From Pterois miles (lineage: Eukaryota; Chordata; Actinopteri; Perciformes; Scorpaenidae), in contig CAMQGK010000008.1 in NCBI GenBank assembly GCA_947000775.1, positions 11,980,501-12,044,500 of the forward strand: DNA of 64,000 bases. The letters run 5' to 3'. The notes under the pieces were generated by a model, which was not told where the DNA came from, did no database searches, and saw nothing but the letters and a program-made list of their open reading frames with translations. A program made the translations under genes and the position numbers. Positions 1-15,300 of the stretch are shown piece by piece. How positions within the stretch are numbered: the first letter of the stretch is position 1; each line of letters starts with the position of its first letter.

Positions 1-469
1 GTAGGAACCATAATCTTATAGAATGGAGCGCTGCAGGAGGGAGGGATATAGATGTATTGTAGATATTAGTGGTAGGTTATACCATCTAGTATTTGTCAGT
101 TTCCAATCTAAAAGAAGGTGTAATGGTATTGCCTGGCTGTGAAGAAACTTACATAAGAAAATAAAATTAAAAATTAAAATTTGGGACTCATGAAATTTCT
201 GGAGGGAGAAGATTTTACTAAGACCTTATAGTGAACTACTTTTATTCTGAGCGATTTTGTTATTAATAAGTGACTGAATTTTTTTTTTTTCCACCAAGAT
301 GTGATCATAAGACCTTGTCAGCTGGTATGAGAGAGCAGAATGTGCCTCACTAACATTATATTCAAAGTGCCTTTATGTGTTGTGTTTAGGTTTGCCTTTT
401 TGTGTACCTTTTACATGTAATGTGAAGTATTTTATGTTATGTAAAAAATTCAACAAACATATGTTAAAA

Positions 470-950
470 AAGGGATTTACCAATACCAATACCAGATCAA
501 TATCGGGCAGATACTGACTCAAATAGCTGGATCAAGTGTATGTGACAATGGGGCCGATCTATTAAATTAAGTTCTACATACATATATTATGTTTTGTACA
601 TTATGAACTGGAATTTGAACTCCTGTTTTGACCATTTTGTTGCAGCATTAAAGATGTTTACACTCGAATAGTAATACCGTTAAAGATTCTTTTACCAAGT
701 TGCTGGTGTACAATTTATTAGTTTAATAATATTCAGTAAAATTAGCTATTTATTTGTTACATTTTGTTATAGAAAGTTAGGAAAGCAATGTTTAAGTCAA
801 GCCTGGTGTGGCCTTACACATAAACGAATGATCCCAGTCTCTTCCAACCAGTCAGGCATACAGCGTATTAAATAAACACTAGTATCAGCTGATACCCAAA
901 GCCCAGATATCACTATCGGTATCAGGACTGAAAAAGTTGGATCCCTAAAA
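470..950. repeat. dispersed repeat, family R1 copy
   Basis: Begins with accaataccagatcaatatcggg and ends atcactatcggtatcaggactgaaaaagttggatcc. An inverted copy lies at about 46,898-47,392. Probably a non-autonomous DNA transposon; it fills most of the leftmost intron. Confidence 0.55.
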
Positions 951-1011
951 AACATCCACAACAGCTGATGTCAGATACATACAGCACATGTAAGAACATC
1001 TGGTTACTTAC

Positions 1012-1103
1012 TTGGCATTGTAACGCCAGCCCTTTGGCAGCTTATCTTCAAAAGAAGCCCAGGTTTTGTTCCTGGTGTCCACATAGTACTCATAAACCAT
1101 GTC
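1012..1103 (-). CDS. dnah2: dnah2 exon 48, last exon in window (before AAA3)
   Basis: 92 nt, residues 2,359-2,389, ending phase 2 at a GTAAGT donor. Contains VYEYYVDTRNKTWASFEDKL and PKGWRY, matching DNAH2. The next exon, leading into AAA3, lies left of the window. Confidence 0.95.
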
Positions 1104-4100
1104 CTGAAAGAGTTTACATTAAAAGTTCAGAGAATGTCGTTTGGGGGGGTTTTCTTAGGGTACAATTTAGCACAATTGGGACTCAATTTTTAAACTGTCA
1201 TGGCAACAAGTTGCAACCTACAGTACAATTAACACTGTTCAAGCAAGCAGACCAGTAAAGAGACAGAGTGCCGTTTGTGTGAATAAATATTATGCCATAC
1301 AGAGGACCTTGATGGGGAAGGTGCCCTCCATCTCCCGTAGGAAGATGTCTATCCTCTTGCGTCCTTCCTCGTCGACGGAGGCACAAATTGACCAGATTAG
1401 GCTGAAGATGAACCAGAGCTCCACCATCCTACCCAAGTTTTCTGTGTCCGAAGTATTCACCTGGACAAAGGGAGAAAACTGGGGCTGCTTAAATGATAAT
1501 GTCAGCCTCCAAGTTTTAGAATTTACTTACTATTGTTTTTAATATTCATGGCTTAATTTCAGTCACAAAAATTAAGTCTGTTACAACAAATGCTATTAAG
1601 GATCAGCACTGAACTGCGCCGGAAAATGGTCGTTCATGAGAGGGATTAAAACGCGCAACGGTGCTTACAGGTTGCACTACAGATTGTCATACCCCATTGC
1701 TGGATGTGGCCAGGGAGTCATAGAGGCGGCAGAGAGAGGTTACTCCATTTAGGTCAGTGATGGGAATCAGCTCCTTACAGTTGCTCTTCTTGAAGTTCAG
1801 AGTGCTCGCTATGTATTTCTCAAACAAACGCTTTAAATGGGTCACTTCAGCCTGTGGAGAAATGAAGCAACAAAGAGATTAACCGATTGAGATGGAACGG
1901 AAAAGTTGCCAGAAAAAAGTTCATTCATAGAGGTTTTCTTATGTTCCCCTAAATGTGTTAATAAAAGGCTATGATTTGTTATGAGTGAATGCATTGTACC
2001 TTGGGTCGCTTGTCCAGCCAGGACTGAACAAAGGGCTTCCATCCCAGATCAGTGTAATCGTTGTAGACCATCCCGCAGCGAGATACTGTAGCTGGAGACG
2101 CCATCGCCAGGTTCTCCACTTCAAACAGCAGAGACACCTACGAGAAAAGAATTTAGGAAGAGTTCTTCTGATTGGCTACAATATAGTAGTATATGATATT
2201 GATATTGCTATTTAATTTGATTCTGTTTAGTTTCATTCTTTAAAATGATTGTTAAAGTCATGCAATGAGTGTGGGGCGGCAGTAGCTCAGTCTGCAGGGA
2301 GTTGGCTTGGGAACCGGAGGGTCACCGGTTCAAGTCCCGACATGGACCAAGAACTGAGTGTGAACTGGTTGCTGGAGAGGTGCCAGTTTACCTCTTGGGC
2401 ACTGCCGAGGTGCCCCTGAGCAAGGCACCAAACCCCCAACTGCTCGGGGCGCTTGTCAGGAGCAGCCCCCTCACTCTGACATCTCTCCATTAGTGCATGT
2501 ATATGGGTCCTGTTTGTGCATGTGTGTGTTTCGGGTCTCCATGACTGTGTATAAGTTAACAGAGTGTAAAAATTGAATTTCCCCTAGTGGGACTAATAAA
2601 GGAATATCTTCTTCTTCTTCTTCTTCAAAGTTAATGCAAATTTGTTTTAACGCCACTGATCTTTCAGAGGTTGTAGCTGACTCAGTTTTAAGCCTACAGT
2701 GAAGATGCTGGTATCATATGAAACTATGAAACCTGGCACCAAACATGTCATACTAGCTGGGGTGGCTGTGGCTCAGAGGGTAGACCAGGTCGTCCAGCAA
2801 TCGGAAGGTCAGTGGTTCGATCCAGTCACCTCCAGTCAGTCAACGTCCTTGAGCAAATCGCTTAACCCCAAATGTGTGAATGCATATTTAGCTTAGAGCC
2901 TGATGGGCAAAGTTAGCACCTTAGCAGCCTCTGCTATCAGTGTATGAATGTGTGTGTGATGGGTAAATGTTAACATGTAATGTAAAGCGTTTTGAGTGGT
3001 TGGAAGACTAGAAAAGTACTATATAAATGCAAGTCCATCCATTTAGATTGTTGCAAAGGAGGATAAATAACACTCCAAATTTATGCTAAATTTTGGTGAG
3101 GTAAACTGGCATGGCCATTTTCAAAGGGGTCTCTTGACTTTTGACCTCAAGATATGTGAATGAAAATGGGTTCTCTGGGTACCCACGAGTCTCCCCTTTA
3201 CAGACATGCCCACTTTATGATAATCACATGCAGTTTGGAGCAAGTCGTATTCAAGTCAGCACACTGACACACTGACAGCTGTTGTTGCCTGTTGGGCTGC
3301 AGTTTGCCATGTTATGATTTGAGCATATTTTTAATGCTAAACGCAGTACCTGTACATGTTTCTTGACAATACTGAATATTGTTTTGTGTTAATTCATTTT
3401 CAATAATAATACACACATTTGCATAAAGCAGCATATTTGCCCACTCCCATGTTAATAAGAGTATTAAATACTTAACAAATCTCCCTTTACGGTACATTTT
3501 GCACAGATAAAAAATGTGCAGTTAATTTGGGATTACCTCCAATTAACTATGGACAATCATATAATTGATCAAGATTAAAAATTTTAATTGAATGACAACC
3601 CTAACGATTATTATTTGGGACCATAAACAAGATAGATTTATCGCCCACAAAGGGAAACTTTGTTTCCAGGGAGTGAGCATCATTTGTGCATACAATATAA
3701 ATATACAGTATTTATACAGAGGACACAGTGCTATTGTGATTTATCATGGCAGACTACTTCTATGGTAAAAGTTCTCCTCAAGAGACAGAATGCCTACATC
3801 AATTTCAAAGAACCAGTAAAGTTGTTAAGTTAAAACAATTTATTATTATTATTATTTTTTTGATCATCCACAGTCATGTTTATTGACAGTATATCTAAAA
3901 AGGACAATTGTGGTTTTCAGTTCACTAGTGTGTAAGGTCAATTTCATTTAAAGCTCCTTCCCTCTTCCCTCATGTAAAACACACAAACAAATGGTGATTT
4001 TTTGGCTGTCACTGTTTCATTTCTTACATGAGACACACTGTTGGCTAAATGGATCAAGCCACTTGAATCCTTTGGCTCTGTCTCAGTTTTAATTCCTGTC

Positions 4101-7100
4101 TTTGTGCTTGTGGGATTTACTAGACAGAAACCAAAATAGACCAGATTGCTTCCTTTAGAGAACTTTTAGTTGCTTCGAAGAAAAAAAAAATTTTAGTCAC
4201 TGCATATTCACTACTTTAAAGTTTAGAAGCTGATGAAAGTTGGCTAGCTCCTAATGCCTAACTCTTGGTTGTTTGTTTAAATTATGTATGTACTATATGT
4301 GCAACACAAGCACAGCGGACATGTTTCTATATTAAATAGGCTTTTTAATGTAAGACATTTTGAAATGTCACCTTAGGGAAAGCACATGTAAATAAAATTA
4401 TTGACTGATTTAATTTTAGCTGCTCCATTTTCAGGATCCTGGTCTTGTGAATGCTGGATCACTGTCACACTGTCATGGCTTACTGGGCTACTTGAATAGA
4501 ACGGAGCCAATGCTGATGTGCTTTTCCTGCTATGAAAAATTCAAAATGTCTGCTGTGAAAAATGCCCACAAATCTGGTTTCTGGTTCTGTTCTCACCTGT
4601 TCAGGCATGGAGATTCTCTCTCCATTGATGAGCGTGAGCACCTTGTTGTCATCCATAACAGAGTTCATACTCTCTATCCACAGTGTGTCAACAGGCCCGT
4701 CAAACACGATCCACTTCTCATCTGGTTTCTCATCTAAAGAATGGAGAGGGAAGACAATGATATAGAAAACGTGAAGGGGCATATAAATATGGTGGCAGTA
4801 TTCATACTGTTATGTATATTCTTCTCTGAAGACAGTAGGATGAACTTGTCTATTAAAAAAATTACTTTCAATTGTTAAACCAGTTAAATCCTGACCACAA
4901 AAAGGCCAGTATCTATACAAAAAGAGTTATCATGTACCAGTGTGTGTACTGCATGGCAAAGTAATATTATGTAAAACACTTTTGGAACTGGTGCTGTGGG
5001 CGGGATCAAATAAAACTTTTTCCCAGTTGCTTTACTGCATCAGCCAAAAATCCTGCCATCACTTTTTTCTGTCTGGACTTTTTGATTGTTTAGGATTTAA
5101 ACAGAGGGTTACAGTGATGGCAAAAAGAGGCCCGAGGGTTTATTGCCATCACGATATGTGACATCCCACATCTCTTAGTAATTCAGTAAACCTTGGTTGG
5201 CCATCGGACAGTTTGAGGCCGTCGGTGAGTCCGACGGTCTAGTTTTTGCGGTGTGTCCTGCACTGTCGGCTCTAGTCTGGGTGTCTGAGGTTTTTCTGCC
5301 GATTTAGCGTGTTGAATCAGCAGCGGAGCTCGTCGGTGAGAGAAATCATTCTGATTGGCTGTTCAAGTGGTGAGTGATAGTGGTGTTTAAATGGTTGGTG
5401 ACTGCTGCTTTGTTTCATGTGTGCATCATTACAATGGCTAGTATATCTGCATCTGTCTTCCGATTTCTCTTCTTGAATGACGAATACAAACTACTGCCAC
5501 CTGCTAGCGTGGACAGTTTTTCCTCTCAGGCAGATGTAGAACGTATGTGTTAACTGGCCATCGGCTGTCATCTTTGCAGTGTGTTTAAATGCAACTTGTC
5601 GGCTAAGACAAAGGCTACGTGAGATGAACCAACAGTCAGCCTTCATCGGCGCCAGTTCTTTGATGTTGACTTGGTGTGTCTGGGCCTTAAGATGGATAAG
5701 AAGGACATTCATAGTAACACACAGCTTCCCTGTACTCCATGAAGTCAAAAGCCAAAGTGCTAGTATGCACAGTGAAACAAAGAAAATGCTTTTATAAGGA
5801 CAGTTTTAGATGTGCTGTCTGACCGAGCTGCTTACAAAGTGAAAGGCTGTAGTCTGAGCATAGAACGTTGCTAAGAAGCTTTGTTCTGATATCAATGATG
5901 CTACTTTTCACACTATATTTTCCACTGTTTTGCTATTAATACTTTAAAGGCAAATTGTATATTTTATATGATTTCAATTGAGCTGGAGTTAAAGCTGCAG
6001 TGCGTAGAAATGGAGCAAATATGATTAAAAAAAGTTATTATTATAAAACGGTCATTACATCCTGACAATGTATGAGACAGTTAAAAAACAACCAATCAGA
6101 GCCTAGCTGGACCTTGGGGTCTCTGAGCAACTGTCAATCATTCGCAAACTCCGATCAAACCGTCAAATCTCCGAAAATGTTTTCTGAAACATCTTGGGAG
6201 TGTACTGCTTAGCTGTAAAACAAGGAAGTTTGTGACCCGGCAGCAATGTTGAGACCACTAGCTGTAGCACAGCCAATAGGAAAGCCTGCTCTTTCTGAAA
6301 TGACCTATGATTTGTCAAAGTCTCCAGTCACACTATTTTTTAATGCCTGATTTTTTAAAGTCTGAAAACAGAGCCATGAAGAGGTGCACAAGTCTAGTTT
6401 TTTCTCAGAACACTTGAATTACATTATGCTGAAAGGTTATTATAGAATTTTTGCCCAATGATGCCAAAAACCTTCTGCAACTGAAGCTTTAAGAAACAGG
6501 GATGAGATTCACCAGACGAAGAATCATAAGTCCATGGTGTATGTTCACTTATACTACATGTTGTATGAACAAAAGTGTGTGGTTAGTGTCAGCACCTGCA
6601 CAGGCTGATCTCATGAGGGAAGACAGCACTCCGTCACTCCACTCATTGGTGGAAAGGTCATTTTCTCCATACAGCTCTCCCAGGCTCATTGCTTTGGGGT
6701 TCAGAGGATAATCCTGTTGTACCACAGGGACAGAGGCATGAAAGAGAACGTGATTAACACAAAGTACATTACACTGGCCTGTCATATTTGGTGAAGACTG
6801 TTTGTCAGCTACAGAGCTTAAAATGATGTCAAAACATTAGTAATAACAGTAGCTTTTCTGCCAGTAGCTTCGATCTGATTATGATAAGTTCACAAACACA
6901 TAAATTGATTTTAGTAACATTTCACTTCTTATGCACTACTTAGTTTATGAACAAAAATGGAAACACATCAATACATGAGGTGATGTTAAAGCATGAACGG
7001 TAATTATAGTGTCTTTAGAGTGTGTACTGTTCCTTTGGTAACAGAAGCAGGTTTGATTTCCTTAATCATCTAATATGTGACTTTCACAAATGTATTGGTG

Positions 7101-9334
7101 TTCAGTGTATAATTTCATTGGCTGCTTCCAGCTCTACCCAGTGAAATCCTAGAAATCGGGCTTAGAGAAGAAGGAAACCAATATTTGCCATGTCTTGACA
7201 TTCCAGTTATCTTTCCTTCTCACAAGTAGTTTCAACATGATTCTCGTGCATTTGCATGAACATGTGGGTGGAAAAAAAATCAGTATTGAAAGGTACAGTA
7301 TCTTCGTGGAGACAGGCAATAGAGAAGAACAGAGAGATGGATAATGAGAACAAAGGGAGAGGTGAGGCTGGCATGAGAAGAGACACCAGAAATAGATTTG
7401 CAAACAGCATTGAGAAAAAGAGACAGCAAGAGGTAAAAATAGGGAGAAATAAGTAGGAAGAAAGCGAGATGATAAGTAATAACTAAGGACAAAGATAGTA
7501 GTAGAAGTAGTAGTAGAGTAGTAGAAGAAAACATGACTGTGATTCTGACTGGCTGTTTTAATAATGTCTCATTTTGTGACCCATGAATGTTCCTTTAGTT
7601 TAAATAAGCAGTAATAGCCTATATTTTCCATCCACACCCACCTGGACCAGCTGGAAGCCAGCCACTCCCTTATGGTGCAGGGAAGTGAGGGCAATCTGCA
7701 GAGTCCTCCAGGTGACACTCTTACCGCTGCCTGTCTTGCCCACCAGCATGGAGGAGTGTCGAGAGTTTTTGGTCTCATAGAGCTGGATGACTTTGGTCAT
7801 GGTAAAAGGAGTCACCTGCAAACTGCTCTGACGAAGCGCCATCTCTATAGCCTCCTTCAACTGTAACAGAATGTCAGAAAAAAATGATAGTGATGGTGAC
7901 AACGTGAGTGATGGCATTTAGGGATTAAAGAAGCAGCACAGTCACACATCCAGAGCAAACATAAAAAACAACTAGCTCTCTGCTGGTGCTGATCTCGACT
8001 GCTCACTAACCTTGCCATAGTCTATAACGGGTGTTTCTACAGCAGGGAACAAGTCCTGGATGATCCCATTGAACAGTGGCACATCAGTAGACGTCAGCTT
8101 GGCAATGTTCATGTCCTTCATAGCCATTAGCAGGATCTGAGAGAGAGATACAGATTCGCTCACAGTTACATGTCCTACTGACAAGTTTAGTTCATTTGAA
8201 AGGGAAGGAGAGTTAGATTAGTTGAATTTATAGCTGTTGGTTTCCTACGATTTAACATTGTAGTCAGACAAGATGACAGCACAGCTTGGGTTCACATTCA
8301 AGCTCATGCAGTCATAGTAACTTTATTCTTATGCAAGTTACAGTCATCAATCAAGTTTGAAATTCCCTTTTTGTTTTTCCACAGACAGCGTTTCCTTGGT
8401 GATCTGCAGTATAGATGAGGTTTCGGGTTGGCCGATTATTTACAAAGGATATGCGGGTACAAAATATAGTGTAAAAATACATAAAAATGATGGTCCTACA
8501 GTCAGTGTGAATGTCTGATTTCAGCTGTTCATCACATATTCACTGAGCTTGGCACAATGCCGCTCAGAGTACACTCTGCCGTTCTGAGAGTGTGGTACTG
8601 AAATAACCGAACGGTATATTACAACAGTACGAATTTATTATCAGTCCAATTTGTGCCAGAATGAGCCATCACGCTCTGAGAGATTATTTACGAACACAAA
8701 CTCAAGGCTTCAGCTTCCATTAACTGTCGAGCTGTTTAGACATAAAAAGCTTGGTTACCACTCAACACAACTGTTCGGACAGAAATATGCAGCCTGAGCC
8801 ACACACTACTGCAGTGGAGGTGCAGTAACTTTAACTTTTAAGAGATACCCACTTGATTTGACTAACTCAGTCTGCTGAAGCCTCACATTAGCTTTATATA
8901 AACCTTTGAATGAGGACTATGGATACTGTCCCCCATCACTTACACTAGAAGGGAAGGGATCTCTTAATCGCCAGTATGAACAGGAGGAATGACTATAATG
9001 TCCAAAACATGTTAAAATGTTCTTATAGAAATCCGAGTGAATTTATGAACCAATCCTTACTGTAAACAGCTGTGTATTAACTATTAGTAGGTTTGGTTTG
9101 TTTTGGGGTGGCAGTAGCACAGTGGTTAGCACTATCGCCTCACAGCTTTTCTCCAGCTTTCCTCCCACAGTCCAAAGACATGCAGTTTAGATTAAATGTT
9201 GACTCTAAATTGTCCGTAGGTGTGAATGTGAGCGTGAATGTTTATCTGTGATGTGTGTACCCCACCTTTCGCCCAATGTCAGCTGAGACTGACTCCAAAT
9301 AGGCGGTTACAAATAATGGATGGGTGATTTGTTT

Positions 9335-9384
<50 letters not shown>

Positions 9385-12300
9385 TTCATCAGGAACGTTG
9401 GGGCAAGAGCGCCGCTTCTTTCCAGCATAGCGAAGCAAAGAGGTGAGAGCACGCAGGCCAAAATCATAGTGGTCTTGTTTAGACAGCTGCTGCACTGCCA
9501 GGGAGTACAGGGTGAACACCTTCTTAGCCAGGAGCTATGAGGACAAAGACAGAGACAAAGAGTAACATTAAGACAGACAGAAGTAAGTAAGTAAAAGTAA
9601 GAAACCAAAAGAAAAGGACAGAGGGAGAAGAGTGAATGTCACCTCAAATAGGATTACAATTTGCAGTACAAAACAGAGGTGAACAAGGGTGACTTAGCAG
9701 CGCAGTGTACCAGTAAAGCGTGTCACTGAACATAAATCCATAACTGCCTCAGCAGACATCACAGACACATCTCAAATCAGACATCTGTTCAACCATAGAG
9801 CCTGCTAGCAATGCAGCAAAAGACAGCATGGCAAGAAAACCATTCAGCCTAGTATATGTGTGTCTGGTGTTTATGGTGTTCTAGAGCAAGACAGAATTAG
9901 GATCTTCATAAACACACACAGGTTAGGAAGTATACATACCAAGAGCAGTAACTGAGCCTCAGCTGTGGTCCCAGGTAATCATGTGTCTGTGGTAACCATC
10001 ACACTTAAACACATACATACAGCACCTGTACACAATGATGCTCTCACACCACGACCCTACATTAATACTGATTCCAGACCAGCGCTTAGAAATCATCAAT
10101 TTACATGGCGCATACAGTGCAATAACAAAAACTGTTAAAAATCTTGATAAATAATAATAATAATAAAAAATTCTGTGCTTTGATGAAAAGGCATGCAATG
10201 CATTTGTAGTTGAATTCATTAGATTGATTTGATGATATTGCATCTCTATCAGTGTAGAAGAACTCAATGTCATCTGCTGATTGCCTGAGTTCGTCACATA
10301 ACAGAAGCGGAAATGTTTTGTTACGGCTGTGATAACTCAGCAAGATATACTTTAGAAATCTGTTCATATTCAGAACTGTGTACAGGGTAAAAAATAGCAC
10401 TCATTAAACAGACACATCCACTATGCAGACAAGGCCTTGTTACTGAGAAGTGAGACAGGCACAGTGGCCTACAACCAGCAGATTAATCGTGGTTACAAGG
10501 AGTGTGTTTACATGCACACTGGTATCCCAGGTTGGAGTCTTATACTGGGATTCTGGTGCTTATCCAGATTTTTTAAACCAATGGTATGATTAAATGCACA
10601 GCACATAACCGGGATCACAACCAAGATATTTGTGTGCATTTAAACTCATAAAGATCATACAAGAGACACAATTTAAAGAGGACCTATTATGCTCATTTTC
10701 AGGTGCATACTTGTATTTTGGGTTTTACTAGAACATGTTTACATGCTTTAATGTTCAAAAACGCTTTATTTTTCTCATACCGGCTGTGCAGCAGCACCTC
10801 TTTTCACGTGTCTGAAACACTGTCCGAAAAGCCCAATCTGCTCTGATTGGTTAACTGGCCCAGCGTTGTGATTGGTCAATTGAACTAAACTTTTTGGATG
10901 CTGCTCCAGCTCAGCTCTAACTAGCTTTGTTTGAGGGCATGCCAAATAAGTTGTTATGCAAATGTGTTACTTGGTGACATTCTGTATCACCTGTAACAAA
11001 AAAAATGTCCACTGTCTTTATAAGACCAACCTTACCTGGACTGTTATTACTGTTATTTTCTTATTTCAGCTGTTCCACTTAACAGATTTTTTTCAGCACA
11101 CTACTCATATAAAATTTCCTTGATTGGTAGTACCTTGCAGTTATTGAAGCCCTCCCCAAACAGTATGATCTCAGCGATTAGTGTAGAGTCTGGCACCACC
11201 ATGGAGATAGGCCTGAACATGGACTTGAGGTTGTCCGGAAGCTCAGTACGGCCAGCGTATCCTGGAAAAAATACAAACAAAGGGAAACTATTAGAATTAT
11301 AAACGCTGAAAACATTTATGATGTAAAAAATTGCGCTGACCTACCAGGATTCATGGTAATGAAGATGCCACATGACGAGACCAGACGTATGTGCTGTCCG
11401 TCAAAATGGAACTTGGACTGTCCAGCTGAGAGGGCGGACAGGATGGAGAGGATCTGCTGGGCCACCACCGACAACACCTCGATGTTGATCCGGTTGAACT
11501 CATCGAAGCACCCCCATGCTCCTGTCTGTTCAGGGTGGACACAATGAAATACATACAAATCACAAAAGAACATCCACACTGATGAAAAAACACGTTATTT
11601 TAGGACAAATTTTTTGCATAGATGATCTTTTTTCTAAGTTGAATAACAAGTAATTTTGCCATCTCTTGACTCTTGACTTACTGACCATCATTAAAACATA
11701 CACATCTACACCAGTGGTGGAATATACTGTAAGTACATGTACTCAAGTACTATACTTCAGTAAGTGTAGTTAAGTATTTGTACTTTAATTGAGTTGAATT
11801 GGATTTCCATTTTATGTTGCGTTATAATTCTACTCCTCTCCATGTTAGAGGTCAGCATTGTAATTTTTAATCCACTATTTATTGAACATTTGTTAGTTGT
11901 CACAGTTGTGACTCTGTGACCCAGGGAGGATGGCTGTGACAAATTTTACACAAACCTTGCATCCAGCTTTCTTTTCTCATTTGGAAATTGTTAACCAACG
12001 AGGCTTTGTACTTTGGATCGTCAAGCAAGACCTTGGAAAACTTGTATATGTTGTTGTTAATGTGTTGTTATGAAGCTATGCATTGTTAGAAAGCTGTATT
12101 GTTATGAACCATGTGTTATGTGTTGTTATGAAGCTATGTTGTTATGTGTTGTTATGTGTTATTAAGAAGCTGTTTTGTTATGAACCATGTGTTGTTATGT
12201 GTTGTCGTCGTCATCATCACCATTATTCCTAAGCTTTTTCCTACCTGTGCCAGGCCAGAGTACATGCGTCCCATGGATTTGTAGTCTAGTCCTTCGGAGC

Positions 12301-15300
12301 AGTTCACTACGATGACATACATGCCTAGAGCTTTGCCTAAGTCCTTCACTGTCTCTGTCTTCCCAGTACCAGCTGGACCTTTAGGGGAGCCCCCACGATG
12401 GAGGTGCAGTGCTGTGGTCAGGGTCATGTAACACCTGGACAGAGTCAAACATTTATAGACACACATTTATTTTTGGTATTGACGCAACATTAAACAAATT
12501 AAATAAACATAAACTGAAACTTGAAAGAAAAGACAATGACCCAGACAAGCCCTAAAATGGAAATACAGTTTGTTTGCTATTCATGCAGTACCTTAAAAAT
12601 AAATATGTGAACTAATACATATTATACTGCAGTCATTAATCGACCCACTGTAACACCCATTAACATAATAATTGGCACTAATCCTTTTATCTGACTGTAC
12701 AAAGAGCCAAGGTGTTACCTAGAGATAATACTACAGTAATAATGCTAATGCTAGCTTCTATCTGCTCTTATTGATTAAACTTGACATTCAATTAAACATG
12801 ATACTGATCTCAGTACAAATCTGTCCTCAGCTTCCAGAATGGGGGAGACATTCAGTTCTCTGAAACTCAATATGGATGTCAAACATAATTTTAAATATTT
12901 TGATTTATTACTAATGAATTAACAGGTGACAGATTGATTGATGTGTGTATTTGTTGGTCAGTTGCACTAATTGACTGACTGAATGACTGATTGCTACCTG
13001 TCAGTAAGTGGAGTGATGACAAGCCTTCCAGAGTTGCCCAAGTACTCGTAGCCATACTTGAAACGTGTGTTGGTCTGTCGGATTATGCAGTCATCGACAA
13101 CCTATTGGGAGAACAAACAAAACAGAAAAGGGACACGTTTAGTGGATGTTTTCTTAGTATAAGCTCAGCAAAACTGATCTCTTGCTGCCATTAGACAGGT
13201 CAGCAAACTGATTTAAGGAGAGTAAAAAATTCTGATCATATAGAAAAAAAGCGGGACAGAAGAACTGCAGAACTGCCACAATCAGATTTGAAACTTGGAG
13301 TAAATTTAATTTTCACAGCCATTACAAATGTTACTGAAACAATGGCTTGATAAAAGTTATCATGTTCTCTTCTTCTGTATACTGTCTCCTGCCTGTTGTT
13401 CTTCCTTGCATCTCTCAGAACATACCTTCTCCCAGTATAGTCGCAGCTGGCAGAGCCAATCGAAGGCATTGACGTCACTGCAGCCTGCCTTGGCCAGCTT
13501 ATCGATGACATCCCGAGCATGAACCTCCACTGTGACGAGCGCTACAATCTTCAGACGTAGGACTTTGGACAGGTTGCCACGGATGATCTCTGAATAGCAT
13601 TGAAGCATGGAGACCTGAGGACAGTCATAGCAAAGGTTCAAGAGTTTACATCATTACGGTGGCTATCCATGGCGCTGAAAAGGCTGATACACTTATTGTA
13701 ACATGACAAGGCTAATTCAATCGTAGGCTGAATGAAATATTACCATAACAGACACAGAAGACACAAAATGCTTAAAGAGGACCTATTATGCGCTTGTGCT
13801 TATTGTGTAATATACATTTTTGTGCATGTAAAAGATCTGCAAAGTTACAAAGCCCAATGTCCACACCAAAGGGAGGTACTCTCCCCCAGAGAAATACTGC
13901 TTTTGGCCCTCAAACAAAGCTAAATTTTAGTTAGAGCAGGGGGGAGGTGCGCTTTTCACCTTCTGTCTGAAACGTTTCTTCTGAAGTATTTTTTTGAACA
14001 TTAAAGCATGTAAACATGTTGCAGTAGAAACCTGAAATATGTGGTGTATGTAAAATAAAGCATGCACCTGAAAATAAGCATGAAAGATCCTCTTCAAGAT
14101 CATCATACTGGGTACAGAGCTTTCATGGAAACATACTGGTAAGTAAAAAAAAAAAAAATCACTGCAGTGAGTTCACGCAAAAACATGCAAGTTGTGTGTT
14201 TATGTACAAAACAAATGGCATGCTGCCCCTACATTAAGGATACAACATGGAATATTAAGAGAAAAATAAGAATGTGTATCAGTTTTACATGCATCTCAAA
14301 AACATATCTGCTGCACCAGTAGCTATTCAGTCAAAATGGGAAGAATTGATACACAAATGTATCCCAAGGGGGAAAGTATTTGCATATATTTACACGACTA
14401 CTTTTGATGTCCCCAGTAGAATCTTACAACTAAAACTCACTAACAAATATTTGCCCACTAAGAAATTGCTCAGTGTAACAACAGTGTGTCTTATGTGGAT
14501 TGTGTGAGGAGGAGTCAGACATTCATTTATTTTGGCATTGTAAGGAAGTTGCATTAAAGGATTAAAGTTGAAAAGTGGATCTCAGTTTACAAATCAAAGT
14601 TCTGTACTTGTCCTTTATCCATAATGTATGGTGATTTAAGGGATGATAAAGGAAAAGACTTGAACAACATCATTATTATGATGGTTAAAGCATATATATT
14701 TAAAGCTACAAAAAGACAGCAATTAAACACTGAATGCCTCAAAATGTTTTTGAAACATCAGTGGGAGACATGAGAAAGTTGTTCATAGGAATAAAGAACA
14801 GAATCTAATTTTTGAATGCGGCAGGGATACACTGAGTCAGGGTGAAGATTGGAGTTAAAGTGGATATGCATATGAATGTGTATCCAGATATAGATATATG
14901 CATCTGTATATGAGTTTTGGTTGTATGTATATGAATATGAACTTACCTCTTGATGCTATTACAATGGGTATCACTTTTTTCTTCCCTGTTCTTTTATATA
15001 TGTTGTTGCTGCTGTCGTTTTTATGTCCCATTGTAAGTATGTGTGTGCATTTATTTAACCTTAAAATAAATAAAATAATTTGTTAAAAGTAACAAAAAGT
15101 CAACCTGTTTCTTCTTCACAGACTTAAGGGAGGACCTATCAGCTCTCTCCTTGCCGGTAATGAGAGCTTTAGTGACATCAGCGGTCCACTGGATTTGACT
15201 GGCGGTGATCAACATCTAAATAGGAAGAATACACAGGTTACTTGTTTTAACTTTCAGCTTTATTTTTTGTTTTTTACTCAATGACATGAAATCACTCAAA

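Noticed and set aside
2281..2345. tRNA gene suggested by A and B boxes
   Set aside because: The tRNA-like part is followed by a SINE body and tail and recurs at 48.5 kb; the cloverleaf is not complete, so it is a SINE head.
7207..7534. Several overlapping open frames
   Set aside because: Purine-rich intron sequence of dnah2; no similarity and no splice context.
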